Positions 12,501 to 22,690 of a stretch of DNA of 64,000 nt are shown one piece after another (within the stretch, counting starts at the first letter, position 1; every line of letters starts with the position of its first letter). A program made the translations under genes and the position numbers. The stretch is from assembly GCA_947561715.1 (NCBI GenBank), contig OX387201.1:2808001-2872000 (forward strand). Direction: 5' to 3'. Under the pieces are notes generated by a model. That model made no database searches. It worked only from the letters and a program-made list of their open reading frames with translations, and had not been told where the DNA came from. The stretch is from Ascidia mentula. Its lineage: Eukaryota; Chordata; Ascidiacea; Phlebobranchia; Ascidiidae.

Positions 12501-14923
12501 TGGCGCGAACGAAAAAAGGGTCACCAGTCGCGTAATATTTAACAGGAGCTTCTTTGCCTGTGTCATCACTTGGTAGCCAGTGTGGGACGAAGTTGATGTA
12601 GAGCCAATAATTTGAATCGCAGCATGTTTGAAGAATGTAGAGCCAATAATTTGAATTGCAGAATGTTTTAAGCAATATAGAGCCAATAATTTGAATTGCA
12701 GTATGTTTAAGCAATATAGAGCCAATAATTTGAATTGCAGTATGTTTAAGCAATATAGAGCCAATAATTTGAATCGCAGCATGTTTGAAGAATATAGAGC
12801 CAATAATTGGAATCGCAGTATGTGGTTTGGTTGTTAAGCTGAGTCCACGGGACATTGCTTCAGGAGCTTTGTTTACAAAAAAGCACACGTTTTGCCACGA
12901 CTTTAGGCCATTTAGTTTTGCGTATTGAGTTTTTTTACCATGCCGTTGTTTTAGTTTCAGTCTAATTGATTTTCTTTTTTTAGATTTTTGCAAGTCACGT
13001 CCTCAACGATTTAGTTTTCGAAAAACAATTCTGCGTCGCCGACACAAACAAGCAAAACCTACCAGTGACGTCATACAGTCGCAAGAACACGAAGACATTA
13101 TTATGACACAACAACGTGTGAGTTCGAAACCCAAATCGCGCGGCATTGGATCTTACTTCGCCAAGCTTCTCGGCAAAGGCAAAAAAAACAAGCGATACTT
13201 CGCTGATAGTCAGAATGACGTCATTTGCGATGACGCAGGGTTCGGCAAAAAGCGCGCGAAAACAAACGCCGAAGCTCGGAAGAGAACTGTGAACCACGTG
13301 ATTGTTCAACTGAGCGAAGCACATGACGAAACGATTCATGACGTCATCAAAGGATATGGCGTCACTCACGAGGCCTCTGTGGGAGAAGGTGATCCTGTAA
13401 CATCTTCCCCCAATCTTACCTCGACACCCAAACCGTCTGTTTATACGTCACAAAGAAATCAGAACAATAACAACAGCTCTCTGAACAGTGATCAGACAAC
13501 GATTCGTAACCAGCGATCGAACGAATCCCAAACTGTAGTAAACTGTGTCGAAACCCCGCGCGTTAGCATGGGAAGGTCACGCAGCTTCTCCGAGAAATTG
13601 GGACCCAAATCGCCGCGACGATATTTGACGCCACGAAGGCCCGTCCTGTCGGTGTTTAACCCGGAATCGCCTCCTCGACGTATCAGCCCCGAGCAGAGAA
13701 GCGTCAGCACAGGAAACGTAAACCACAATCCCGCCAACTTCACGCGTCACACAACCAATAGTGACGACATAAAGCCATCTCTGACGGAAAAGAAGTCACA
13801 GTACTATGTTGACATGAAGCAACTTCCCAGCAAGATGAAATGTACAAGTTTGCTTGATCTCACATCGAAAGACATCGACTCTTCTTCATCAAGTACCACC
13901 GTATCGAAGATGATTGCACAAAAGTGTGTGCAGCCGAGCATAACGAAGCAAATTAATCAAGCTTGCAATCATTCCACTGACACCAGTAACCTTGCCAATA
14001 GGAACATTAACCTAACCTCGCCCTCGACAACCTGCAATTACCGAAATACACGCCGAAATGTCAACCGGCGACCCGCGTCCATGTTAGTAAAACCAGCAGA
14101 ATCTGACTACGTCATGCTGGAACCGCTGGTCTCTTCGTGTGACGTCACAAATCAAAATTATGAGGTCATGCGACCGCAGGTTTCGAATACAAAGCGTCAA
14201 CCTGTACGAAGACCTTACACCAATCTCGCACCCGCCAAGTCTACAGGATCTTTGTTACGTAACAATCCACAATACGAGAACAGCGACCGTTTGCGACAGA
14301 ATCTCAACGCTGATTGGTTGATGTCTCCATCCGCCGACTACAGGGCGGAAATTGATGCGTTGGTGGCTAGGTTAAAGCAATCAATTCGAGAAAAAGTTCC
14401 CGATCGAGTACCCCAGGTTCCTCTGACGTCACCGTACTATCAGAACCGACCAGGAATGACGTCATTAAGCGGAACAAGCCGCTCCAAAAGCGTCGACCCA
14501 TTGGATGTTCGCGCAGCTTCTCCCCCTGAGTCATCACGTGACGGCGAGTTCGGTGCAACGAGCAGAAGTCGCTCCCGCGCACGAAACATCGCCAAACGCT
14601 ACAGCCTCTACAACTCGCACGACAACCTCGCACGCCACCAAGCGGGAAACAACTTCGACGACTACGTTTATCTAGCCCCTCCCCCTATACCGCAACAACC
14701 TACTCGGCGTGACGTCACAAAGAATCACAACTACGCAAGCAACGACGGCAACTACATGATGACGACCAAGTCGAACGAGTTTTATCGTTTGAACGTAATT
14801 GTGGCCAACTCGCGTTCGAGTCCGGACGGTGCCGAAGGCGCCACTTCGCGCTCGACATACCGCTCATTGGACCGTCCGGCAGCCAGCAATAAACCAGTTA
14901 TTTTCTACGCACTTGACGTATAA
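6562..14923 (+). CDS. phospholipase C-eta-like, 3' half only (end of Y box, C2, long tail)
   Basis: Nine exons in phase: 6562-6668, 6742-6870, 7178-7262, 7804-7950, 8048-8127, 8475-8542, 8800-8957, 9645-9722 and 12984-14923, about 930 residues. Exon 1 encodes the very end of the catalytic Y box ([16 protein letters not shown], then GGCGYVPKP). The next four exons make a C2 domain with [38 protein letters not shown] and [19 protein letters not shown]. These closely match vertebrate PLC-eta and include the acidic loop residues. The enzyme class cleaves PIP2 to IP3 and diacylglycerol at the plasma membrane, but here the catalytic X and most of the Y region are absent from view. The last exon encodes a basic, Ser-rich tail of about 650 residues with RSRSRAR stretches, as in eta-class tails. 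The first exon begins in mid-codon, so a 5' part must exist elsewhere or this is a partial gene. Confidence 0.85.
9723..12983 (+). other. long intron of the PLC-eta-like gene
   Basis: This 3.26-kb intron is much longer than its neighbours. It joins two exons in matching phase (A|AT, Asn). The only structured element I see in it is a 39-bp tandem repeat near its 3' end. Candidate exons near 9406 and 10042 run into stops and were not used. Confidence 0.6.
12599..12825. repeat. 39-bp minisatellite, about six copies
   Basis: Six consecutive units of 39 bp each begin agagccaataatttgaat and end near gtttaagcaatat. The third and fourth units are nearly identical and the sixth is cut short. The array lies about 160 bp before the large last exon of the PLC gene. 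Because 39 is a multiple of three, the reverse strand stays open and yields a spurious repetitive peptide; there is no sign that it is expressed. Confidence 0.85.
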
Positions 14924-15644
14924 ATTTGCAATACTGTATTGCTTAATTTTGTTTATTAACACTGACAACAAATTTTGCGTAGAAGCACTAGGTGTAAGGG
15001 TGGGGAATTCTGTAAACGCGCGACGCGTATTTGTTCCATTTGTTTTGCTTTTGTTACGTCTAAAGGTTTTGTGCGTCTTTTTATTTGAGGCTTTCGTCAG
15101 TTTATCCGATCTTTACCACGCTTGGTAGTTCTTTTTTCAAAGAAAACTCAAGACATGGAAATTTTTGTGTTTCATATATTTGTTAAAAAGTAGCTGTTGA
15201 AAACCTTCAGGCAGATGCCTTGCAACTAATTTTAGATATAACCACTTAACATTACAATAAACCCACAAATTAACATTTTCAGACAGATTATTGTTCATTG
15301 TCTGGAGGTATATTTAATGCCAAAAACTTATGCATTGTTGTTAAAAACCTTGCATAAAATGGAAAGAAGGAGCTGTGTTCCTGGAAATTACGAGGCGCAT
15401 GAAATGGTATTGGGTAACACCAACGTTATTATAATACGTATCATGGTATTACTGTACGGAAGAAGGTTGCGTACACTTTATTTGTTAAGGTCTATATCAT
15501 TGCGAGTGACAGAGAATTTGCCGAGAAGGGAATGACTTTTGTTTGGGATTTGCACGATACAAAAGTGAGATGATTTGTGAGCTAATTATATTCTTAATAC
15601 ATAGGTTGTAAGATAAAATATCAAACCAACTAATAGGAATTGAA
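14924..15644 (+). other. 3' flank of the PLC gene and spacer before the acetyltransferase array
   Basis: This stretch follows the PLC stop codon and holds its presumed 3' untranslated region (an AATAAA lies near 15257). Part of it (about 15015-15090) recurs at about 26320-26375 next to a copy of the PLC 3' end, so the stretch was included in a later duplication. I see no other gene. Confidence 0.5.
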
Positions 15645-16355
15645 ATGGCCACTTTTAAAAAAATACCTTTTAATGATTTGGTTTTCAAACAACTTTCTTT
15701 AAAAGACTCGTCCGAGATTTTGAAGTTTTTGGAAGAACATTACGCGAAACATGAGCTTTTGCACAAAATGAGCGGACTTTCACAAAATGAAATCTCCCAA
15801 ATCTTCAAACGGAAGTCACGCTGCGTTCTAGCTTTGAAACAAAATCTCATTTTGGGGTGTGTGGATAAACATGGCCGCATCGTGGCTCTAAACGTAGCCA
15901 CTATTCATTACAAAACCGATAGTAGTAATGATAATATGAAAATGCAGCTGGAGAAATCGGGTTTTAGGCCATCAGAAAAGGGCCAGGCTCTGTTCAGATT
16001 TATCAGCAACTTAAAAGAAGATGTTTTTACCAAGTTCAACACCGATTTGTATGTAGAAATTGGGCCTTCTTGTGTAATGAAGGAATACAAAAATGCCGGA
16101 TTACTTGGTCGCTTATCCAAGATTTCAAATGAGCTTCTGTCAAAACGGAAATGTGACGTAATGACAAGCATTGCTACATCAGTGTATGCGAAACACGCTC
16201 TATTGGCTCTTGGCTTTAAACCCGGTAAAAGTCTTGCGTATAAGGGTTATGTTGACGCCAAGTCAGGTATTGAATTGTTTCCTTATTGTGTAGATGATGA
16301 TGATGAGGCAACTTACTTATACAAAGACTGTCGTCAAACGTTGTCGCGATTATAA
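15645..16355 (+). CDS. GNAT N-acetyltransferase, AANAT-like, copy 1 (intact, intronless)
   Basis: The frame encodes 236 residues in one exon. GNAT features appear in order: an N-terminal strand and helix (FKQLSLKDSSEILKFLEEHY), a central strand (VALNVATIHY), the acetyl-CoA-binding region (IGPSCVMKEYKNAGLLGRL), and the C-terminal strand motif SLAYKGYVDAKSGIELF, which resembles the Y-x-D-Y segment of invertebrate arylalkylamine N-acetyltransferases. These enzymes transfer acetyl groups from acetyl-CoA to biogenic amines or related substrates; the substrate here is unknown. This is the most divergent intact copy. It sits nearest the PLC gene and has two degenerate relatives at 26.4 kb and 29.3 kb that share its ending ATYLYKDCRQTLSRL-like text and 3' flank. 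The start ATG is preceded by AT-rich sequence and is the first in frame. Confidence 0.8.
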   Translation: MATFKKIPFNDLVFKQLSLKDSSEILKFLEEHYAKHELLHKMSGLSQNEISQIFKRKSRCVLALKQNLILGCVDKHGRIVALNVATIHYKTDSSNDNMKMQLEKSGFRPSEKGQALFRFISNLKEDVFTKFNTDLYVEIGPSCVMKEYKNAGLLGRLSKISNELLSKRKCDVMTSIATSVYAKHALLALGFKPGKSLAYKGYVDAKSGIELFPYCVDDDDEATYLYKDCRQTLSRL

Positions 16356-17262
16356 ACCTTGTATGGGATGCAAATACAACAAATCAAGTGAAATGAGTTA
16401 AAAAAATGCCTCTAACAAATATGCGTTATGAGTTTCTGTATAGCTGAAAAGATTTTTCAGGTTTTAATGAAAGAACATTGCACGAAACGAGAGATTTTGC
16501 CATGAAAAGATGAATGCCGTATTTCATATCCTCGCTTATATCAAATTGTGTTTCCAAAAATCTGAAAGAACGCATAAAACTTGAAAACCAATAAAGTTTC
16601 CTAAATTTAGTACGCTTGTATTTTACTGTGTTCATTATTGTGTGTTGTTTCTACCCAAGAACCTATTTTTGCATATTTATTTGTGTATGCAATTGTGTTT
16701 TGTTTACCAATTCTTCGTTGAATATATGTATTTTGTATCCCGCTAACACATTCAGCTGGTGAGAAACGCAAGGATTTGTAATCATTTTCACAAATATGTG
16801 AAAATAGCCATAACGTTGTACGTCACTAGCGACGACCATGGTAACCTACCAGTAAGGCCGTTTAGTTTTTCTAAATGCTGTTTAAACGCTCCGCTGGTTT
16901 TGTGATTTCTTTTCTATTGTTCGCTTTGCAAGTGCCAGACACTATGATAATCATAACTAATCGTTACCTAGGCCAGACAGACATTCTATATTCTATCATG
17001 CTTAAAACTTAGCACTGCAAAAAGTGCAGTTAAATGATTATCAATCGTTCACCTACAAATCAATGTAATTAATTTAAACCGCTTGTCTTTGGCAATTAGA
17101 CAGATCTTAACAATGAAAGTTTGTCAGCAGCATCACTAACGGCCAATAAAAGTTGAAGGCAACCTATGTGAACAAATGAATCGTTGAACATATTGTTTAT
17201 TTTACATTCTATCACTGGCTAAATATCACATGCACATAGAATAACACTAAATTCAGATGTAA
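16356..17262. other. spacer between divergent array members, nothing supported
   Basis: About 0.9 kb lie between the 3' ends of copy 1 (plus) and copy 2 (minus). An AATAAA near 16591 could serve copy 1. I see no further coding frame with a recognisable domain. Confidence 0.35.
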
Positions 17263-17937
17263 TTATAATTTGGATGCTTGGTGGCGATAGTCTTTATACA
17301 AGAGCGTAACATTTGGGTGTTTTGTGGATATGTCAATAAATAACCGTTTGTCTGTTTTGCTATCTACATAGTCTTTAAACGCTACACTTTTCACAGGAAT
17401 AAAGGAAAGCGACAGACAAGCAGCAGTTGTGTACTTGCTTACACTCAAGCCAACCAACACTTTGCAATTGTGGTTTTCAACAACTTTTCCCATAAGATAT
17501 GTTTTCATGTGATGCATCAATCCCCTGTTTTGTAACTTTGGTATAACACAGCAGGGTCCAAATTCAGCGTAACTGTCAGTATTAAACTTTGTAAAATAAT
17601 TGCCACCAAAGCTATTAAAAAACCTGGTTAATGCTTGGCATTTTTCCGAAGGTCTGAAGCCAGAATGTTGTAACAAGTCCTCCACCGAAATCTCACCTTT
17701 GTGGTGAACTGTAGCTAAGTGGAGCGCCACCAAGTGATCTGTTTCGTCAACAAAGCCAACCGCCAGGTTCTGCTTCAGGGCGAGCAAAGTACGATGTTTA
17801 TGGAACTGATAGGTTTCTTGAGGAGAAACTTCCGCCATTCTGTGAACTATTTCTAGGTTCGTGTAATGATCTTTAATGAACTTGAGGACGATATCAGAAT
17901 CTTCAAGAGAAAATCGTTTAAAGCGCAAATTTTCCAT
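17263..17937 (-). CDS. GNAT N-acetyltransferase, AANAT-like, copy 2 (intact, intronless)
   Basis: The frame encodes 224 residues from the Met of MENLRFKRFSLEDSDIV. An upstream in-frame Met at 17970 would add eleven residues. I chose the inner one because it aligns with the other copies and because an acceptor-like TATTTTCAG lies just before it, which could be a spliced-leader acceptor as is common in Ciona. Conserved blocks are EIVHRMAEVSPQETYQFHKH, VALHLATVHHKGEI, FRPSEKCQALTRF, YAEFGPCCVIPKLQNRGLMH and AFKDYVDSKTDKRLF. It is closest to copies 3 and 10 of the array but clearly distinct from them, and it is on the opposite strand. The amine substrate cannot be told from sequence. Confidence 0.8.
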   Translation of the reverse strand: MENLRFKRFSLEDSDIVLKFIKDHYTNLEIVHRMAEVSPQETYQFHKHRTLLALKQNLAVGFVDETDHLVALHLATVHHKGEISVEDLLQHSGFRPSEKCQALTRFFNSFGGNYFTKFNTDSYAEFGPCCVIPKLQNRGLMHHMKTYLMGKVVENHNCKVLVGLSVSKYTTAACLSLSFIPVKSVAFKDYVDSKTDKRLFIDISTKHPNVTLLYKDYRHQASKL

Positions 17938-19138
17938 TTCTTTCACTCGACACTGAAAATATTCGTGCATAAGAACAAAGAATATAAAGAGTAACCTCCA
18001 TCCGAAAGCATTTGAGGAAATTTAAAATTTTACCTTTCTATTTCTAAGAATTGGTTTTCTACCAACAAACAAATTTATTAAACAGACAAATTATTTGCAT
18101 TGGAAAAAAGCATTCTATTGGATTCTATTCTATTGAAAAAAGCATTCTACTGTGAGCTTTAGAAATCAACTACCAACAAATCTGTTTCACTTGACTGCTG
18201 TAAGCGCACATCGCTGTTGGCAATATCTGCTGTTCGCGACGCTACATGCAGTAGTTTTAACTTTGCCTCTGGCATGTTATGTGGCCCTGGGCGTGATATG
18301 TTACCATTTTACACATGGCAGTTGTGCCAAAAATATGTTTCTTCAGAATTCGTTAAAAAAAAACATTGTTCAATAAATTCGAAGCCCTTTTGGCAAAACT
18401 TATTATTCTGTCGACGTTTTTGCCGTTATTCAATCTACCTATCAGGATAAGTCCGTAATACTGAAAACAATTCGAGATGAAATTTGTGAATGTATACATA
18501 GGTTTTTGGTCAACCTCTGTAAAGAGTCGCCTGTTTGAAGTAACGGTATCAGTTAACAAGGCAAATACATCGGATCCTCGCTGCTGGCTCTATAAGATTA
18601 TTTTCCGACTGGAAACCCAATCTTTATTGGCGAAGTGGACATTTGTCTGGCGGTTCCGCAACGATGGTTTTCGTGTGACAAACAATTTTTAGACCCTCTG
18701 TTGGCGTCGCAGCTTTTCAACCAATGCTTTTCTTTATTTGAACAGGCGAATGACCTATGGTGCGGTGTCAGCAGTAACTTGTTTTTCAACGTTTATCTTA
18801 AGTTTACAATCAGCTTATTAACAGAACAACGATTTGTAGAAAAGAGTTTAATTTCATAATAGTTGTCTTAAATTTTTGGATAATTTTTTTACCTTTCAAT
18901 CAATTTTTCTAAATTGTAAGTTTTTGATAAATATCTCTTATTCTAACATTCCGTGTAATGACTATATTAGCGTTAAGTTCTAAATTCTAACCTTTTAAAA
19001 TATACAATTCTGCACTTTTGACCACATGGCAAGGTATGTGCAAATAACTTTCACTTGGACGTAATTGTATTTTTTTTACCAGCTATATATGTTTACCCAA
19101 TGAATGTCTTTTCGAGCAGTGTTGGCTTATTTAGGCAA
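17938..19138. other. spacer between array copies 2 and 3
   Basis: These 1.2 kb hold short open frames without a recognisable domain. Text near 18150-18200 has weak similarity to the flank of a later copy near 33740. From about 18993 onward the sequence is part of a block repeated at 30272. Confidence 0.35.
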
Positions 19139-19813
19139 ATGAAGAATTTAGTTTTCAAAAGGTTTTGCCTCAAAGATTCCATTGTTGTTGTGAATTTTAT
19201 AAAGAAACATTACACACACATGGAAATAGTTCACAAGATGGCTGGCGTATCTCCGGAAGAAACATTTCCGTTCCATAAACATCGTACTTTGGTCGCCCTG
19301 AAGCAAAACTTAGCGGTTGGGTTTGTTGATAAAACAGACCATTTGGTGGCGCTCCACTTAGTTACAGTTCACCACAAAGGCGAGATTTCGGTCGAGAAGT
19401 CATTACAACAATCTGGTTTTAAACCTTCACAAAAATGCCAAGCTCTAACCCGGTTCTACAACAGCTTCGGTGACGGATATTTTGCTAAGTTTAAAACAGA
19501 CATTTATGCTGAATTTGGGCCTTGTTGTGTAATTCCAACCTATCAAAACAAGGGAATGATGCATCACATGATGCCGTACCTGGTAAAAGAAGTTATTCAA
19601 AATCACAATTGCAAAGTGTTGATTGGCTTGAGTGTTAGTAAGTACACAACTGCTGTCTGTTTGTCTCTTTCTTTTGATCCGCTTAAAACAGTTGCTTACA
19701 AAGACTACAAAGATGAGATGACAGGAAAACCCTTGTTTGTAAACATACCATCGAAACATACTGAAGTTACACTCTTGTACAAGGACTGTCGTGGGCAATC
19801 AGAAAGTTTGTAA
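19139..19813 (+). CDS. GNAT N-acetyltransferase, AANAT-like, copy 3 (intact, intronless)
   Basis: The frame encodes 224 residues from MKNLVFKRFCLKDSIVVV. Two more Met codons lie upstream in frame (19055 and 19100) and would add up to 28 residues. I prefer the inner start because it matches the other copies and follows a TTATTTAG acceptor-like site. It carries the family blocks EIVHKMAGVSPEETFPFHKH, VALHLVTVHHKGEI, FKPSQKCQALTRFYNSF, YAEFGPCCVIPTYQNKGMMH and AYKDYKDEMTGKPLF. It is about 95% identical by eye to copy 10, its partner in block B. Both use Q-N-K-G-M-M in the acetyl-CoA loop. Confidence 0.82.
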   Translation: MKNLVFKRFCLKDSIVVVNFIKKHYTHMEIVHKMAGVSPEETFPFHKHRTLVALKQNLAVGFVDKTDHLVALHLVTVHHKGEISVEKSLQQSGFKPSQKCQALTRFYNSFGDGYFAKFKTDIYAEFGPCCVIPTYQNKGMMHHMMPYLVKEVIQNHNCKVLIGLSVSKYTTAVCLSLSFDPLKTVAYKDYKDEMTGKPLFVNIPSKHTEVTLLYKDCRGQSESL

Positions 19814-20263
19814 ATATACGTAAGGAAGCACAGAACATTGCTTTGTAACATAATGGCTTATAACTGTGTACGGACTTGCAAAGTAAACAATGACATTACC
19901 ATATATAAATGTACACCAGGTGCATACAAAAGACTGATTAATTGTGCAAAAGATAATTTGTTATTCATTTATTCATTCAATCTTATACCGCATTTAGTCG
20001 GTGAACTTTATTGTCCTAAAGTGTGGTTATTGCTGGGCAAGCAACATTGCATATCAAAAGTCAATCGAAATTGTAAATTTTGTGTGAGTAATGGTACTGA
20101 CTATGACACGAAACAAATATTTACGAAATAAACTAAAGCATTAATTAAAATTATGTCCCCAATGTGTCAGTTCGCGAAGAGCACGTGTTTGTTGACAAAA
20201 ATAAAAAGATATGAAAAAAAACTGTAGAAAGTTGATATATAACTGATGTAAATAAATATGTTA

Positions 20264-20600
20264 CAAGTTTGACGACTGTTCAGCGAGTATATCCGCTTCG
20301 AAATTATCGTAAAATCTTGTCACAGTCTGGCACTTTTTGGAAGGTTTGAAGCCGGACTTTTGTAGATCTTGAACAATTAGAGTTACCGGGTAGTTTCTGC
20401 AGTGAATTGTTGCAAGGTTAGCGCCACCAAATTTGGTGCTAATTGCAATTTTCTCCTGTAAATCCAACCAAGTTCTGTTTAGGGCGAAAAATGTTACTTC
20501 TGGAGATATCTCAGCCATTTTATGAACATTCTTTAGGTTTATATAATGTTCCTTAACAAACTTCAGGACGGCAACTTTCGGGTAAAATCTTCTCCTGACT
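20264..20600 (-). pseudogene. truncated GNAT acetyltransferase copy
   Basis: The reverse strand reads like the N-terminal two thirds of the copy at 34225 (LKFVKEHYINLKNVHKMAEI, then FKPSKKCQTVTRFYDNFEAD) but has small internal deletions. It ends at a stop shortly after that block, so the acetyl-CoA-binding loop and the C-terminal Y-x-D-Y segment are lost. The open frame continues upstream to about 20833 through unrelated text. A shorter, more decayed partner lies at 31579 in block B. Confidence 0.75.
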
Positions 20601-21604
20601 GTGTTCTTCACACCTATAAAATGTGTGCCGTAAACGAGCACAATGAACTGACGAGAACCGAACAACTTTGAACGGCGGTTATTGAGAAGCTGCCCGGAAA
20701 AGGGTTTTTTACAACCCAATCGTGCCCCTGGCAGCAATTCAATTGATTGCTGAGGTGATGGTGCCACACAGCGCGAACAAGCCTTGAACAATGTTTCCAA
20801 AAAACGCGTGGCATCACTTGGCCAGAAGTTCACAGGATGTCTGAACTCATTGATACTATTTTTTTTTGATATTTTGGGGAAGATTTTATGCTGCGCTAGA
20901 TTTGTCCTCGGTTGTTCGCCACAACCTCCATGAATAAACCTGATGACCTGATGACGAAAAACTACCGATTATGTAGCATTGTATTTAAAAACTCTATGCC
21001 AATCCACATGTAATTTTTCTGTACATTTGTTGTGATTAAATTAAACTTTTTTTTATCTGTCTGAATACATCTGCAAAGATTGGAATACTTCGCATTGCAT
21101 ATATTTCAGAGCTTAATACCAATATTGTTGAAGAATTGGCTTGGAGCTTAGGCCGATAAGGTCAGTTAAAAAAAGGGTTTGTAATAAAACGTCTTGATAT
21201 CGAGGTCGTTCGTCATGACACGTTTTAGTAAACACTTTTTCACAACTGTGCTACACATTGTATCAAAAGTTGTCAAGAAATGCATTTATGGATTTGTATT
21301 GCATGGCGTATGCCGTAACGTTGAATTTGTGACAAAATATTCGTGAAAAATACATTGTGTGGCGCGAAGCGTTGTGGAACACCAAAAAAATGTGTCACAA
21401 TAAGAAAAACAATTTAATCCACACACAAAACTTTCATGCCCATTATTTCTCGCCATGCATAATCACGCACAACAAATCTAAATAAGAAACACAACCACCT
21501 ATTGCTTTTTGTTTATATTCTGGAATGTTTGGAAACCTATACACTGTCCGAATAAAAGTACACGCTTTTTCATTTATTTTGATACTGACTTTAAACGTTT
21601 TACT

Positions 21605-22330
21605 GTGATTTTTGGCTATAGTATCTGTAAAAAAGCGTTGCCTCATCTTCATCTTTGACGTTGTTTGTAAACAGAAGTCGACCAGTTTCACTATCCACAT
21701 AATCCTTTTACGCAATGCTTTTGATTGGAGTAAAACCGAGCGAATCAATTTTGGTTTTTGATCACATTTAGCATTGACGTTGTCGTAGAATATAACCATC
21801 CTTGAAACGGAAAGCCAAAGCTAGGATGCTGTTAATCATATTCCATAAGTAAACGTTTCGAACTCATACTGGGTTCATCATCAGTATTACTACAATGAAC
21901 TGGTTGCAGAAAAGCGTCGGGTTAATAAAGGACTGAAAGGGAAACAGCAGTAACAACATCGAGTAACAAGCCGGAGGGCGACAGCAGCTTCGATAGCACA
22001 GCAGCGACGTCATCATTAGCAGTGTGTCAAGCTGCAGTGCAGACCTAGATGTTGAACAGGTTTAGGGGTTTGGAGCTGTCATCTCCGTTCCGTGATGGTT
22101 TATGTTGCTGGATGTAAAGTGTTTCCAGAATGAGCAGTTTAGATTTGATGTTACAATTGTGTAGAACTTTGGGCGAATTCGCCTGGCTTTGGCTTTCCTT
22201 TTCAAAGTTATCAACTCCACTTATTTTGCACCCAAGTAACCATCCTTTATTTTGTAGGTTTGGAATCACGCAACTCGGTCCAATCTCAGCGTACACATCG
22301 GTATTGAACATAGAGAAAAAGTCTACTAGC
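21605..22330 (-). pseudogene. split GNAT acetyltransferase remnant
   Basis: Two pieces of one copy survive on the minus strand. The C-terminal part at 21605-21800 keeps the NVKDEDEATLFY ending, and the middle part at about 22220-22330 reads MFNTDVYAEIGPSCVIPNLQNKG. About 400 bp of unrelated sequence separate them, and the N-terminal third is missing. The loop text IPNLQNKGW matches the intact copy at 32906, its partner in block B. It cannot encode an enzyme as it stands. Confidence 0.75.
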
Positions 22331-22631
22331 GACGATTACTTGCTGCGCTATTTTCTCACGATAAGAAGTCTCGCATAGTGTCATTTTGCAATAGGTAGCG
22401 CTTAACTATGTTGTTAAGCGTTGAGTTCGTCCGTGAACATCACTTTAGAGTTTATTGTCTGTTACCTTCTTAGAGTGTTGGTCAATATCGCCCCCGGTCA
22501 ACATACCCCGGTTTCCTTTTACCTTCTTCGGTAATATAATATTCTCAGTCGTCCCTTTCGAATAAAATATGTTACGATAGTGTTACGTGTTGTGTGATAG
22601 AGTCATGATTTTCTTTTTAGCAATTGAATGC

Positions 22632-22690
22632 TCACCGTTGTTTACGCATTTTCATCATTGCAGCAACCGTGACCAGTTTTGAAGGTTTGA
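22632..22690 (-). pseudogene. copy of one PLC-eta exon with its splice donor
   Basis: On the minus strand this stretch reproduces the PLC exon at 8475-8542: the codons for [12 protein letters not shown], then a lysine-rich end, then the donor ACAACG|GTGAG and a few intron bases. A short deletion removes some of the lysine codons. No other PLC exon lies beside it. It is therefore an isolated fragment carried into the acetyltransferase array, about 14 kb from its source. Confidence 0.8.

Larger units (their letters stand above)
18993..21805 (+). repeat. segmental duplication block A (partner at 30272-33155)
   Basis: The block contains intact copy 3 (plus), a truncated copy (minus) and the C-terminal end of another broken copy (minus). 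The same order, strands and spacers recur at 30272-33155. Matching anchors include the upstream text tatacaattctgcactttt, the spacer after copy 3, and the flank with tgatgacctgatgacgaaaa. The two blocks differ by scattered substitutions and by indels, for example an insertion around 31820-31910 in block B. Confidence 0.85.

Noticed and set aside
12342-12993. Reverse-strand frames with a repeated peptide across the minisatellite
   Set aside because: The frame stays open only because the 39-bp unit is a multiple of three; no start context, signal or domain.
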